Positions 20,637-30,449 of a stretch of DNA of 64,000 nucleotides are shown here, in pieces. The DNA comes from Arsenophonus sp052174455 (GTDB taxonomy: Bacteria > Pseudomonadota > Gammaproteobacteria > Enterobacterales > Enterobacteriaceae), in contig JBQMRP010000034.1 in assembly GCA_052174455.1 (NCBI GenBank), forward strand, positions 62,001 to 126,000, given 5' to 3'. The notes below the pieces were generated by a model. It saw nothing but the letters and a program-made list of their open reading frames with translations, ran no database searches and had not been told where the DNA came from. The first letter of the stretch is position 1; every line of letters begins with the position of its first letter. The position numbers were made by a program, and so were the translations under genes.

Positions 20637-21290
20637 GTTTCAGTTTGATGATGAATCTTATATCTTTCTAATACTAGAATATGTTTTATATGAATTCAAT
20701 GATTTATCACTAGCATCGGCAGTAATCTAGCTGTTAGAAGATTATTAGCTACTTATTATGAAGGAGTTTTCTTTAATTTAATCTAACAGAAATCTAATTA
20801 TAGTAATTGACCAAATCTACATGCAGTGCTCTTAATAGCAGAAACACTATTTAATCAAACAAAAAAGAATAAAGAAAACGCCTTTATACTATAAGGCTAT
20901 ATTATTACTTTTAATACCTTATTGTTGCGGCCTGGCCCGTTCACAACGGCAAGAAAAATCTGCGAATCATACTCAACAAATAATAGTAACTTATACTACT
21001 TTACATCAATTTAGCATTATTCATTCTGTCCAAGTTTAGTAGTACACATAAAAATTAATTAATAATTATATAGCATTAATATTAATAATTTTTTGTAGGG
21101 GTAAATCGATATTTAGACATATTAATCTGACAGATCTAAAACATATACTTATTTCTTTTTATCATCATTTCCTGCATTTCGGTGGTAAATTGTTTTTACT
21201 ATTAAATAATTAATCCATACACCGTTTCTTTAGGTGTAAAAGAAATCTCTTGTGTACAATTTTTAATTTGTCTCATGACTATTATGATAA
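20635..21290 (+). pseudogene. aat: aat remnant (Leu/Phe-tRNA-protein transferase)
   Basis: Aat adds Leu or Phe to N-terminal Arg/Lys so that ClpS/ClpAP degrades the protein. Here only fragments remain: a start-like Met-Phe-Gln-Phe at 20,635; Asn-Asp-Leu-Ser-Leu-Ala-Ser-Ala near 20,700; a stretch matching Tyr-His-Arg-Leu-His-Glu near 20,990-21,030 (Tyr-Thr-Thr-Leu-His-Gln-Phe); Arg-Gly-Lys-Ser-Ile-Phe-Arg near 21,100; and Phe-Gly-Gly-Lys-Leu-Phe near 21,178-21,195. Frames shift repeatedly. Position between cydC and infA is exactly that of E. coli aat. Confidence 0.85.
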
Positions 21291-21680
21291 CCTATTAATA
21301 AAAGATGCTGGCTAACTCAAATTAGAATTCATCTAGTACAAAAGAAACTAATCACTCTAGAGATCAACTGAAAAATATTTTTACCTAAACAAAAGCAACA
21401 GAGATATTTAATTTATCATTAATATGAAGATACAAGTAGACAGATTCTTCATTCTATTGAAAACTAAGTTAATTAATTTATTGTGATATTATTCAATTTA
21501 TTTTAATCGTTCGTGTTGTTCAAACCGAATACTTGTTGTATATTTTAAAATATTAATCTTTAATACTGTAACTTATACTTTTTAATAAAAAAGTAACTTT
21601 AAATTCTACACTGCTTTACATAAGGAGAGGTTTTGGCATTATTTGCCCGTAAAAACTTAGTGACTAACTTAGAGGATTAA
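21291..21680. other. Region upstream of infA
   Basis: About 390 AT-rich bases with no recognisable coding remnant. The infA promoter and leader should lie here. AGAGGA sits just before the infA start. Confidence 0.4.
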
Positions 21681-21899
21681 ATGGCAAAAGAAGATAATAT
21701 TGAAATGCAAGGTATAGTACTAGATACTTTGCCAAATACTATGTTCCGTGTTGAACTAGAAAATGGGCATGTAGTTACTGCGCATATTTCCGGTAAAATG
21801 CGTAAAAATTATATCCGTATTCTAACAGGCGACAAAGTGACTATAGAATTAACACCTTATGATCTGAGTAAAGGCCGAATTATCTTTCGCAGCCGTTAA
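21681..21899 (+). CDS. infA: Translation initiation factor IF-1
   Basis: 72 residues, the same length as E. coli IF-1 and nearly identical. A single S1/OB-fold domain that binds the ribosomal A site on the 30S subunit and helps IF-2 and IF-3 during initiation. Start Met-Ala-Lys-Glu-Asp follows AGAGGA; the end is Phe-Arg-Ser-Arg. Its neighbours, broken aat upstream and broken clpA downstream on the other strand, keep the E. coli order. Confidence 0.98.
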   Translation: MAKEDNIEMQGIVLDTLPNTMFRVELENGHVVTAHISGKMRKNYIRILTGDKVTIELTPYDLSKGRIIFRSR

Positions 21900-21969
21900 A
21901 TTACCTTTATTTTCATTCTATTATCAGAGACGATTAGAATAATCTCTATAGTTATAAAACCATCTATAA

Positions 21970-22499
21970 TTAAATTATTGCATCTTCCGATTTAGTTTTA
22001 TGCATACCTTTGTATAATAGATTAATTTTGTCTTCTTATTCACATAAATCTTAACAACCACTACACCATGATTTAACAATTAACCAAATAAAAGTTTATT
22101 AATGGTTTCTTTAGATTATCCTGGATTAAACTTGGCATTGACCTAGCTTCCTTATAATCTTTAATTATAAATCCATTAATATGGTCCATTACTAATTTTA
22201 ATTGACACACTGTTTTATCAAATTAAGTTAATAACTCAACAATATACTTATCAATAACTTGAGCAGTTATTTTTAATTTTAAATCGTTAAACTAAATAAT
22301 GCTATTTAATTAATGCAAAATTCTTATGCAAAAAATTTATTTTTCTCTAAAAATGCATTGCTACTATTCTTGTTCAATAAAACCAATCGATTTACGTTAT
22401 GTTTCTTGCACATCTACATTAGTTAGTAATCATCACCAGACAATATTACGAAAATTAGCCTTACGGGCCATTATTATCGGTTAAAGAACCTATTATCCT
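21970..22499 (-). pseudogene. clpA: clpA 3' remnant, truncated at IS256
   Basis: Reading the minus strand with frameshifts gives the last part of the ClpA ATPase: Leu-Thr-Asp-Asn-Asn-Gly near 22,475; Lys-Ser-Ile-Gly-Leu-Ile as Arg-Lys-Ser-Ile-Gly-Phe-Ile near 22,385; Val-Ile-Asp-Lys-Tyr-Ile-Val-Glu-Leu near 22,255; and Leu-Ile-Gln-Asp-Asn-Leu-Lys-Lys-Pro-Leu near 22,115. It ends at a stop at 21,970-21,972. The 5' two thirds are missing: homology stops where IS256 copy 5 begins. ClpA unfolds substrates for ClpP, including N-degron substrates delivered by ClpS. Confidence 0.85.
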
Positions 22500-23880
22500 A
22501 GTTATGCTTATTTTCTGGATTCATAGGATTTCAGAAATACTGCCCATATTCTGCTGATTAAGCTTATAGCTGATTTCAATAACAGAGAGATGATATAGCA
22601 TAAAAAGCTTATCCTAAAGGTATCTGCAAAAGTAAATATTACTGTAATTCCTTTCATGAATATATATCCGTAATTCTACTAGAAATCTGATAACACCACT
22701 GTTAAGCGTGAGTTCAAAGCCTATGTTGCAAAAACATGTTTAACGCTGCTTTTACTATCACCCTTACGATTATGTGGTACAGTAAACCATGCAATAGACT
22801 GATATTGGCAATATTTAAATTAAAGCGCCAAGGCCAGATGGATAACAGTGGCAATGAAATATGTTTTAACAGCTCATTTCTACCGCCTTATCTAAGTGTA
22901 CAAAAAGCGGTGAAGAGTTGTTATTATAATTGTATACCTATGAAGCATCTCTACCGCTGATTTTTAGAAAGCTCTAAGGCAATTTCTTGATGAAAAACAG
23001 ATGATCTTTTCTGCCAGTACATTAGAATATTAAAACAGTAACGCCTTGAAGAGCCAAATTTTAGCATTGGTTCTTGCGTAATTTACGCGATACGGGCGCT
23101 ACGTTTATTTCTAGGCCGATGATGGCATATACGTCCTGTTAGGAAGCTGATTGCTTTTACTTTTTTTTAAAATCGACAGAGTGCGCATGAACGTAAGGAG
23201 CTCGTTGCACTCGAATATCCTTATCAAGACTTAGAAGCAAACTAGGTATAACTTTTCAATGACTGGTGGATTCTGGGCTTAACTGTATTTTCCAGACTTG
23301 CTAGAGAAGCCTGGTATTTTAGTTTTGGAATCCAATTAGCAAAAATATTTCTGAAGATACGGTGCCCATCCTGTTAGATACAAAAAGAAGCTAATGTGTT
23401 AGCGTTTCACTTACCAAAAGTAATACAACTAAAATTAAGGATAAACTACAAGAGGTTTAGGTAGCAAAGAGGCCTAATACTACTGATAAAACCTTGATCT
23501 TTTATTGCAAAGGTTTTCAAAAAGTACTTAAGCAATGAAAAAACTAGAAAAAGATAGAGAAGAAATGCTGGCATGCGCTGACTTCCCGTCACCGAACTTG
23601 GCATAAATAAGAACGACGAATCTAATTGAATCAGGTTTTATAACAATTTTAGGCTATGAAGCCAACGCAAGAAGCACTGTACTTCGAGGAAACCAACTAT
23701 TTCAATACTATTTAAGCTATTACAGTCTATTCAGAAAAACTAGAATCGACTAAGGAAGTTAACTTTAGTTCTGGTGGTAAACAATGTCCAATTTAAGGAT
23801 GAAGAATAGATTTATGAAAAACTAGGATGGAATGTAGCCTGACTGCCATAAACAAAATTTACTAATAATTTTACAGAGCA
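22500..23880 (+). mobile_element. IS256-family remnant, copy 5
   Basis: Full-length decayed copy on the plus strand. Open patches at 22,736-22,960 preserve the Ile-Lys-Pro-type basic stretch and a Leu-Pro-Pro-Tyr-Leu relic of the transposase N-terminus. The 3' blocks at 23,195-23,230 and 23,600-23,660 recur in copies 3 and 6. It truncates clpA on its left and abuts an IS1595 remnant on its right. Confidence 0.82.
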
Positions 23881-23889
23881 TAATTAGAA

Positions 23890-24560
23890 AATGTTATTGA
23901 TTTATTTATAATAAATTTATAGCTATGTTTGTATTTTAATTGTTCTTCTTTCAAATAATGTTCTCCAGTCAAATAAATTTTATAAATAAAACTACCCTAC
24001 ATCATGAAATCTACTCAATCATTCTTATAATCGGTTGATATAATCGTTCAATTTTTAATATAGAATTTCTTAGTAATAACTTTCTTATTATCTAATGTTA
24101 TTAACGGATAATGACTAATCTCATGCTTGCTAGCAAAGATTTTATAGCATTTAGTTTCATCCGAACTAAGGATGGACTCTTATCGATAATTGACTTAAAA
24201 AGTCAACTAATACACTCTACATTAAAGTCTTCAATAATCTTATCGTCACATGACCCTGATATCCTCTCGATCTTTAACGATTAAAACTGCGATTTGTTCT
24301 TTTTTTTACTTTTCTTCTACCGCATTTCTAGCTTTCTTATATGAGATATAAACACTTCTCTTTAAAAGATCAGAGAAAATGTTTCGTCGATTTCAGCAAT
24401 GGTATTTAATGTATTTATGTTAGCTTGTCACCCTTAAAACAAGAACGAAATGACGCCCATCTAAACGGTGTTTTCAAATCAATGCTGTTTATTTTGCTGA
24501 CTCCATAAAGTTAATTTATTCAACATACATCACAGATAATTAAATCATTCATCCTTGTGA
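23890..24560 (-). mobile_element. IS1595-family (ISXO2-like) remnant, copy A
   Basis: The minus strand, with frameshifts repaired, follows an ISXO2-like transposase. Near 24,480 it reads Lys-Thr-Pro-Phe-Arg-Trp. Near 24,395-24,410 it reads Ile-Ala-Glu-Ile-Asp-Glu-Thr-Phe, the first acidic catalytic region. Near 24,325-24,355 there is a Lys-rich Arg-Lys segment. Near 23,960-24,010 it reads Leu-Ser-Arg-Phe-His-Asp-Val-Gly, then Asp-Trp-Arg-Thr-Leu-Phe-Glu. The last 420 bases closely match 63,590-64,000. Many stops show it is dead. Confidence 0.65.
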
Positions 24561-24899
24561 TATAGTTTCACTATAGGACTTCTAGTAAAAAGTTAAATAT
24601 TTTCCTGGAATTTAGAGATTTTATAACAAATCGGTAAACCTAATGAATTTCCCCAACGTGGGAAATATGTTCATTATGATAATAATGGCAAGATAAAGTG
24701 GATTGAGTTTCTTTAATACATGAATTGATATTATCTAATAAATTATCACCGAGATAACTAATGAAATATAGTTTTATGCTTAAAGAACTAAGGAAAGAGT
24801 ATTTTAATCTGTATAACTATTTTATTTTTCATGGAAACCTCTAGAATAAAAATTCTCCTTATAAAATAAGGATTTTCTATAAATTATGTTTACCAAAAC
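24561..24899. other. 340 bases with no identifiable gene
   Basis: AT-rich DNA between the IS1595 remnant and the recognisable part of dapB. It may include the ruined dapB 3' end, but I could not trace it. Confidence 0.4.
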
Positions 24900-25439
24900 A
24901 ACTAATAACATCACTTTTTGTTAAAGATATTCCTGTCATCACATTAATTTTATTCCTATAATAATCTTAATAAACTTATTATCACTATATTCGCCCATTA
25001 CTTTTGTTGCTTTTCTAATAATTGCAACATTAAATTAACACTAATACTAAAATTTTCTGCTAATGCAATAGAGAATACTTTTGTTGTATTTTTAATAACC
25101 TTCTGTTTATTTTAATTAAAACCTGTAATGTTAATAATTATCGCTTTTGCATATTATTACAACTCTACAGTAATATTGCGTACCTTCTAAACGAGAAAAA
25201 TCAATCAAAACATCAAATTTATCTAAATATTAATTAGATAATTACTAATTTTAAAATTTAAAAAAAACCAAGACCTAACTAATTCACCGGTTTCAAGTAC
25301 TTACTATACTTGAGCTTTTTTAACATTATCCATAAAATAACGCTATCCCCTCTGTTGTGAAACCACTTTGATTAGTTCACGGCCAATGGCAACCCAATCA
25401 CTAGAACCAACGATACTAACACGAATCTGAATTAATCAT
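24900..25439 (-). pseudogene. dapB: dapB remnant (4-hydroxy-tetrahydrodipicolinate reductase)
   Basis: Minus-strand fragments match DapB in order: Ile-Arg-Val-Ser-Ile-Val-Gly-Ser near 25,415-25,432, then Gly-Arg-Glu-Leu-Ile (NADPH-binding start); Phe-Asp-Val-Leu-Ile-Asp-Phe-Ser near 25,200; Lys-Val-Met-Gly-Glu-Tyr-Ser-Asp near 24,990; and a ruined substrate loop near 24,910. Stops and deletions separate them. DapB makes tetrahydrodipicolinate for lysine and for the diaminopimelate of peptidoglycan. It lies downstream of ispH as in E. coli, with the intervening rihC absent. Confidence 0.8.
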
Positions 25440-25632
25440 GTTTTTATCTCGATTAAAAATCGATTAAAACATTCTAAGTTCAATAAGGTTAGTATTAATT
25501 CTAACCTAACGCTGGCAATACAACCCTCAGTAACAAAAAAAATTATTAGAGTTGATTTAAAAACTAGCAGAATAAATTTCTGCGCTAAATTAATTTAATT
25601 AAATACTAAAATAGCTATTATTTTATAATATA

Positions 25633-26583
25633 TTATATTCTCTTGATTTCAACACGTAGCTCCTTTGGCACTTCAAAAGTAATATTTTCTTTATGACCAG
25701 AAAGTTCAGTCATTTTACTAGCACCTAAAACCTTTAAGCGTTCAATAACCTGACAAACAAGAATATCTGGTGCAGAAGCGCCAGCAGTCAGACCAACAAT
25801 CTGCATATTTTTCAGCCAATGTTCTTGAATATCAGCAGCAGAGTCAATCAGGTAACCCGGTTTACCTGCTCTTTGTGCTAATTCAGCAAGACGATTAGAA
25901 TTAGAAGAATTTTTAGATCCAACAACTAATACAATATTAGCTTTATTAGCTAATTCACGTGCTGCTTCCTGACGATTGGTTGTCGCATAACAAATATCAT
26001 CTTTACGTGGCCCAACAATATTTGGAAAACGAATATTTAGCGCGTCAATAACATGAGCGGTATCATTAACTGATAGGGTAGTTTGGGTCATAAAACAAAG
26101 GTTGTTTTCATCTTTTACTTGTAACTTCCAGACATCTTCAGGTGATTCAACCAGATACATACCGCCCGCTGAATTCTTATATTGTCCCATTGTTCCTTCT
26201 ACTTCAGGGTGTCCAACATGACCAATTAAAATCGCCTCCTTACCTTTACGGCTGGCACGTGCAACTTCCATATGTACTTTAGTCACTAACGGGCAAGTTG
26301 CATCAAATAACATGGTCAGATTACGTTTCTTAGCTTCCTGCCGTATTACTTGAGAAACACCATGTGCAGAAAAGATTAAAATAGAATTATCAGGAACTTC
26401 AGAAATTTGTTCAACAAAAATTGCACCGCATTGACGTAAATTGTTAACCACATAACGATTATGTACGACTTCATGACGAACATAAATTGGTGCACCATAA
26501 AGTGCTAGTGCGCGATCAACAATACTAATTGCTCGATCAACACCTGCACAAAAACCTCGAGGATTAGCCAATAATATTTGCAT
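25633..26583 (-). CDS. ispH: 4-hydroxy-3-methylbut-2-enyl diphosphate reductase
   Basis: 316 residues, the E. coli length. The last MEP-pathway enzyme, converting HMBPP to IPP and DMAPP. The three iron-sulfur cysteines are present: Cys12 in Gly-Phe-Cys-Ala-Gly, the one in Asp-Ala-Thr-Cys-Pro, and the one in Asp-Ile-Cys-Tyr-Ala-Thr-Thr-Asn. His-Gly-Val-Ser and Ser-Lys-Asn-Ser-Ser-Asn are also kept. The ATG directly follows the stop of the dead fkpB. Its retention implies the cell still makes isoprenoids such as undecaprenyl phosphate and quinone tails. Confidence 0.97.
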   Translation of the reverse strand: MQILLANPRGFCAGVDRAISIVDRALALYGAPIYVRHEVVHNRYVVNNLRQCGAIFVEQISEVPDNSILIFSAHGVSQVIRQEAKKRNLTMLFDATCPLVTKVHMEVARASRKGKEAILIGHVGHPEVEGTMGQYKNSAGGMYLVESPEDVWKLQVKDENNLCFMTQTTLSVNDTAHVIDALNIRFPNIVGPRKDDICYATTNRQEAARELANKANIVLVVGSKNSSNSNRLAELAQRAGKPGYLIDSAADIQEHWLKNMQIVGLTAGASAPDILVCQVIERLKVLGASKMTELSGHKENITFEVPKELRVEIKRI

Positions 26584-27060
26584 TTAACCTCTTCTAGTTC
26601 GATTAATTTCTAACACTTCAATATTAAAAATGATATTCTGAGTTGTTAACCATTAATTAAATCAACAATGATAAACTCCCCCTCCTTTACAACAAAGTTA
26701 TAATGCCTAGCATTTTACTGCTATTATAAATATGATAACATCAATTTCAGTCATCCCAACCTGAATAAAGTCTTTTGACATAACAAATTAGATCATATGT
26801 GTTTTTTTTGATTTACCAAAACATCATCTCCGTTTATAGTAAAAGTCTTTTCTTACAAAAACTTAAACCAATTAATTACTTTCAAGTGTTAGTGAGAGGT
26901 TATTTTCGCTAAACTAAATAAGTATTGGTTTACCCTAATCATAGGTTGAATGAGCATTTGAACTATCTTAAGTTTAATCGTGAACTCACCAACAAGGCAC
27001 ACTATTATCATACTTGCACTAAGTTAGTATGACTAATAAAACTTATTATTAGAAATAAAT
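26584..27060 (-). pseudogene. fkpB: fkpB remnant (FKBP-type prolyl isomerase)
   Basis: Fills the gap between lspA and ispH where E. coli has fkpB (slpA). The clearest part is the C-terminus, reading Asn-Ile-Ile-Phe-Asn-Ile-Glu-Val-Leu-Glu-Ile-Asn before a stop that abuts ispH. Upstream pieces include Phe-Thr-Ile-Lys-Leu near 26,970 and Glu-Phe-Ile-Ile-Val-Asp near 26,670. Stops and shifts are common. The operon may still be transcribed through it. Confidence 0.82.
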
Positions 27061-27091
27061 TAATCTATTATCAATGCAAGCAAACGATAAA

Positions 27092-27592
27092 CTAAGATGC
27101 ACTTGCTTTCTTATCTATATTCATGAAGTTATCGAAAATAATTAGTATTGCACCAACACAAATCGCCATATCAGCAATATTAAATGTTGCCCAATGCCAG
27201 TTACCAACATAAAAATCAATAAAATCAACTACAAATCCATGCACTAAGCGGTCATATAGATTCCCTAATGCTCCACCAATAATTAATGCATAAGTAATAT
27301 TACTCAATTTTTTATTTACACTTTGAGAATACATTATCACGATAAGCACAACACAAATAATAATCGCAACAAAGGCAAAAAACCAACGCTGCCATCCCCC
27401 TTTATCAGCTAAAAAACTAAATGCTGAACCTGGGTTTTGAACATAAGCCAAGTTGAAATAAGGCATCAAAGATATCGACTCATATAACTGAAAATTATTC
27501 AAAATAAATTGCTTACTACTAATATCAATAATTAATATTACAACCGTTAACCATAGCCAACGTAAGCCAGTAGAGCAAATAAAATTTTTCAT
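27092..27592 (-). CDS. lspA: Lipoprotein signal peptidase (signal peptidase II)
   Basis: 166 residues, normal length. Inner-membrane aspartic protease that removes signal peptides from diacylglyceryl-modified prolipoproteins. Four membrane segments are visible, and the catalytic aspartates lie in Asn-Leu-Tyr-Asp-Arg ... Val-Val-Asp-Phe-Ile-Asp and Phe-Asn-Ile-Ala-Asp. Its ATG overlaps the ileS stop (TAATG), so the two are translationally coupled as in E. coli. Retention implies that lipoproteins are still made, which is notable because lolA is dead. Confidence 0.97.
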   Translation of the reverse strand: MKNFICSTGLRWLWLTVVILIIDISSKQFILNNFQLYESISLMPYFNLAYVQNPGSAFSFLADKGGWQRWFFAFVAIIICVVLIVIMYSQSVNKKLSNITYALIIGGALGNLYDRLVHGFVVDFIDFYVGNWHWATFNIADMAICVGAILIIFDNFMNIDKKASAS

Positions 27593-30411
27593 TAGACAAA
27601 CTTACGTATTTCACCGTTACCGGCTATGTTAGTAACACAACGACTGCATAATTCTGCATACTCCGCCTCCTGACCAATATCCGTTGCATAATGCCAACAA
27701 CGGGGACATTTATCACCTTCCGTCTGCTGAAAAGCAATTTTCAATCCACTCAGTTCACTATTTTTCGCCTGAACTGGAGTTTGGATGATATTAATTACTT
27801 TAGTCTTTGAAGTTAACAATACAAAACGTAACTCATCACCTAAACGATTAAGTATTTCAGCCAATTCTGTATCGGCATATAAAATCACTGTAGCTTCCAA
27901 TGAGCTATGAATAAGCTTTTCTGCACGCGCTTGCTCAAGAATTTTATTAACTTCACTACGAATAATTAATAGCTTACTCCAAGATTCATCATTAATCGTT
28001 TCATTAATATCTAAACTAAATAAGCCAGAATAATATTCTTCAGTAAAGACATATTTGGCATGTTTACCAGGTAATTTTTGCCAAATTTCATCGGCTGTAA
28101 AAGAAAGAATCGGCGCAATCCAACGTACTAATGCTTCTACGATATGAAATAAGGCTGTCTGACAGCTACGACGCGCTAAGCTATCGCTTTTTACTGTATA
28201 TTGACGATCTTTTATAATCTCTAAATAAAAAGAACTCATTTCAATTGAACAAAACTGCATTAATCGCTGAACTACTGCATGAAAATCATAATTATCATAA
28301 TGCATAACAATTTCCGCTTGAGCAGATTTAGCCCGCCCTACTGCCCAGCGATCTAATAGCACCATTTGTTCTGGTTTAACTTGATGTAAGGTAGGATCAA
28401 AACCGTTTAAATTAGCTAATAAGAAACGTACTGTATTACGAATACGCCGATAGCTATCGGCAGAACGTTTTAAAATCTCACTTGAAACAGTAATTTCACT
28501 TGTGTAATCGGTTGAAGCAACCCATAGTCGTAGAATATCAGCGCCTAAATCATTCATCACCTCTTGCGGACTAATAATATTACCCAAGGATTTTGACATT
28601 TTACGGCCTTCTCCATCAACTGTAAAACCGTGGGTTAATACTTCTCGATAAGGAGCTTTTCCTTTAATAGCAGTTGATAGGATTAGAGAGGACATAAACC
28701 AACCACGATGCTGATCTAAGCCTTCTAAATATAAATCAGTAGAATGACCCTTAAATTCAGGGCGAACATCGACAACGGAGTAATGAGTAGAACCAGAATC
28801 AAACCAGACATCAAGCGTATCGAGGACTTTAACATAATCAGCTGCATCACTCCCTAATAAGACTACAGGATCAAGATCCCACCATGCCTGGATACCTACT
28901 TTTTCAATATGTTTAGCAACTTTTTCAATCAATTCTAACGTACGCGGATGTAATTCTTCTGTTTGTTTACGCACAAACAATGCCATTGGCATACCCCAAG
29001 TGCGTTGACGCGAAATACACCAATCTGGACGATTTGAAACCATAGATTCAATTTTATTTCGCCCCCAATCTGGGATCCATGTAACACCCTTAATCTCTTT
29101 TAGCGATTGTTCACGTAAACCATTTTTTTCCATACTTATAAACCATTGAGATGTCATACGATAAATAACCGGTGTTTTATGCCGCCAGCAACAAGGATAA
29201 CTATGCTGTAATGTTTCTTTATGTAATAATGCCCCTTTTTCCAATAAAAGTTTAATAATTAACTTATTTGCTTTAAATACAAAAACACCATCCAAACCAG
29301 GATAAGTATTAGGTAAATAACAACCATTTTGATCAACTGGATTAGCTATTTCAAGCTTGTATTTTTGTCCAATAAGATAATCATCTGGGCCATGGCCTGG
29401 TGCGGTATGTATAACCCCAGTACCTGCGTCTAAGGTAACATGGTCACCTAAAATAATAGGCACATCAAAATTCATAAATGGATGATGAAAACGCAGTAAT
29501 TCCAATTCATAACCTTTTTTAGATTGAGCTAAAATTTGCCACTCTGTAGCTGCAATACGCTGCATTACTACTTCAACCAATGATTTTGCCAAAATCAAAC
29601 ATTCATTATTATTGACTTTAACTAATTGATATTCAAAATCAGCGTTAATCGCAATCGCACGATTTGCAGGTAATGTCCAAGGTGTTGTTGTCCAGATCAC
29701 GGCTGAAACCGGCAAAACTGATGATTTTATACCAAATTTGCTATAAACAGCGTTAGCATCCACCGCGTTAAAGCGTACATCAATGGAAGGTGATGATTTA
29801 TTATCATATTCAACTTCCGCTTCCGCTAAGGAAGAACCACAAGCAGTACACCAATGAACTGGTTTAGCACCTTTTACTAAATGACCATTTTCAATCACCT
29901 TACCTAAGGCACGAATAATATTCGCTTCGGTATTAAAATCCATAGTTAAATAAGGTTGCTCCCAATCACCAAGCACACCCATTCTGATAAAATCAGCTTT
30001 CTGACCTTTAATTTGTTCTTTGGCGTATTTACGACACTTTTCATGAAAAACAGCTGCAAAAACCTTTTTTTCAGGTTTACCAGTGATTTGTTCAATTTTA
30101 TGTTCAATTGGTAAACCATGGCAATCCCAACCAGGAATATATGGCGAATCAAACCCGGCTAATCCTTTAGATTTAATAATAATATCTTTAAGAATTTTAT
30201 TAACTGAGTGACCAATATGAAGACTACCGTTTGCATAAGGAGGACCATCATGGAGTATAAACATCTGTTTACCTATTTTAGCCTGGCGAATAGCTTGATA
30301 CAAACCTTCTTTATACCAACGGGCTAACATTTGTGGTTCTCGTTTAGAGAGATTAGCACGCATAGGGAAATCTGTTTCCGGTAAATTCAGAGTGTTCTTA
30401 TAATCATTCAT
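27592..30411 (-). CDS. ileS: Isoleucyl-tRNA synthetase
   Basis: 939 residues (E. coli 938). Class I enzyme that charges tRNA-Ile and edits valine. The HIGH motif occurs in Gly-Ser-Leu-His-Ile-Gly-His (about residues 62-68), the KMSKS motif is intact (about 600-604), and the C-terminal zinc site has Cys-Pro-Arg-Cys-Trp and Cys-Ser-Arg-Cys. Start ATG at 30,411 follows the ribF stop by 38 bases. It overlaps lspA by one base at the other end. No unusual changes noticed. Confidence 0.98.
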   Translation of the reverse strand: MNDYKNTLNLPETDFPMRANLSKREPQMLARWYKEGLYQAIRQAKIGKQMFILHDGPPYANGSLHIGHSVNKILKDIIIKSKGLAGFDSPYIPGWDCHGLPIEHKIEQITGKPEKKVFAAVFHEKCRKYAKEQIKGQKADFIRMGVLGDWEQPYLTMDFNTEANIIRALGKVIENGHLVKGAKPVHWCTACGSSLAEAEVEYDNKSSPSIDVRFNAVDANAVYSKFGIKSSVLPVSAVIWTTTPWTLPANRAIAINADFEYQLVKVNNNECLILAKSLVEVVMQRIAATEWQILAQSKKGYELELLRFHHPFMNFDVPIILGDHVTLDAGTGVIHTAPGHGPDDYLIGQKYKLEIANPVDQNGCYLPNTYPGLDGVFVFKANKLIIKLLLEKGALLHKETLQHSYPCCWRHKTPVIYRMTSQWFISMEKNGLREQSLKEIKGVTWIPDWGRNKIESMVSNRPDWCISRQRTWGMPMALFVRKQTEELHPRTLELIEKVAKHIEKVGIQAWWDLDPVVLLGSDAADYVKVLDTLDVWFDSGSTHYSVVDVRPEFKGHSTDLYLEGLDQHRGWFMSSLILSTAIKGKAPYREVLTHGFTVDGEGRKMSKSLGNIISPQEVMNDLGADILRLWVASTDYTSEITVSSEILKRSADSYRRIRNTVRFLLANLNGFDPTLHQVKPEQMVLLDRWAVGRAKSAQAEIVMHYDNYDFHAVVQRLMQFCSIEMSSFYLEIIKDRQYTVKSDSLARRSCQTALFHIVEALVRWIAPILSFTADEIWQKLPGKHAKYVFTEEYYSGLFSLDINETINDESWSKLLIIRSEVNKILEQARAEKLIHSSLEATVILYADTELAEILNRLGDELRFVLLTSKTKVINIIQTPVQAKNSELSGLKIAFQQTEGDKCPRCWHYATDIGQEAEYAELCSRCVTNIAGNGEIRKFV

Positions 30412-30449
30412 TTGAATTCTCAGTTTTAATTTTTGGCTAAATATTTTAA

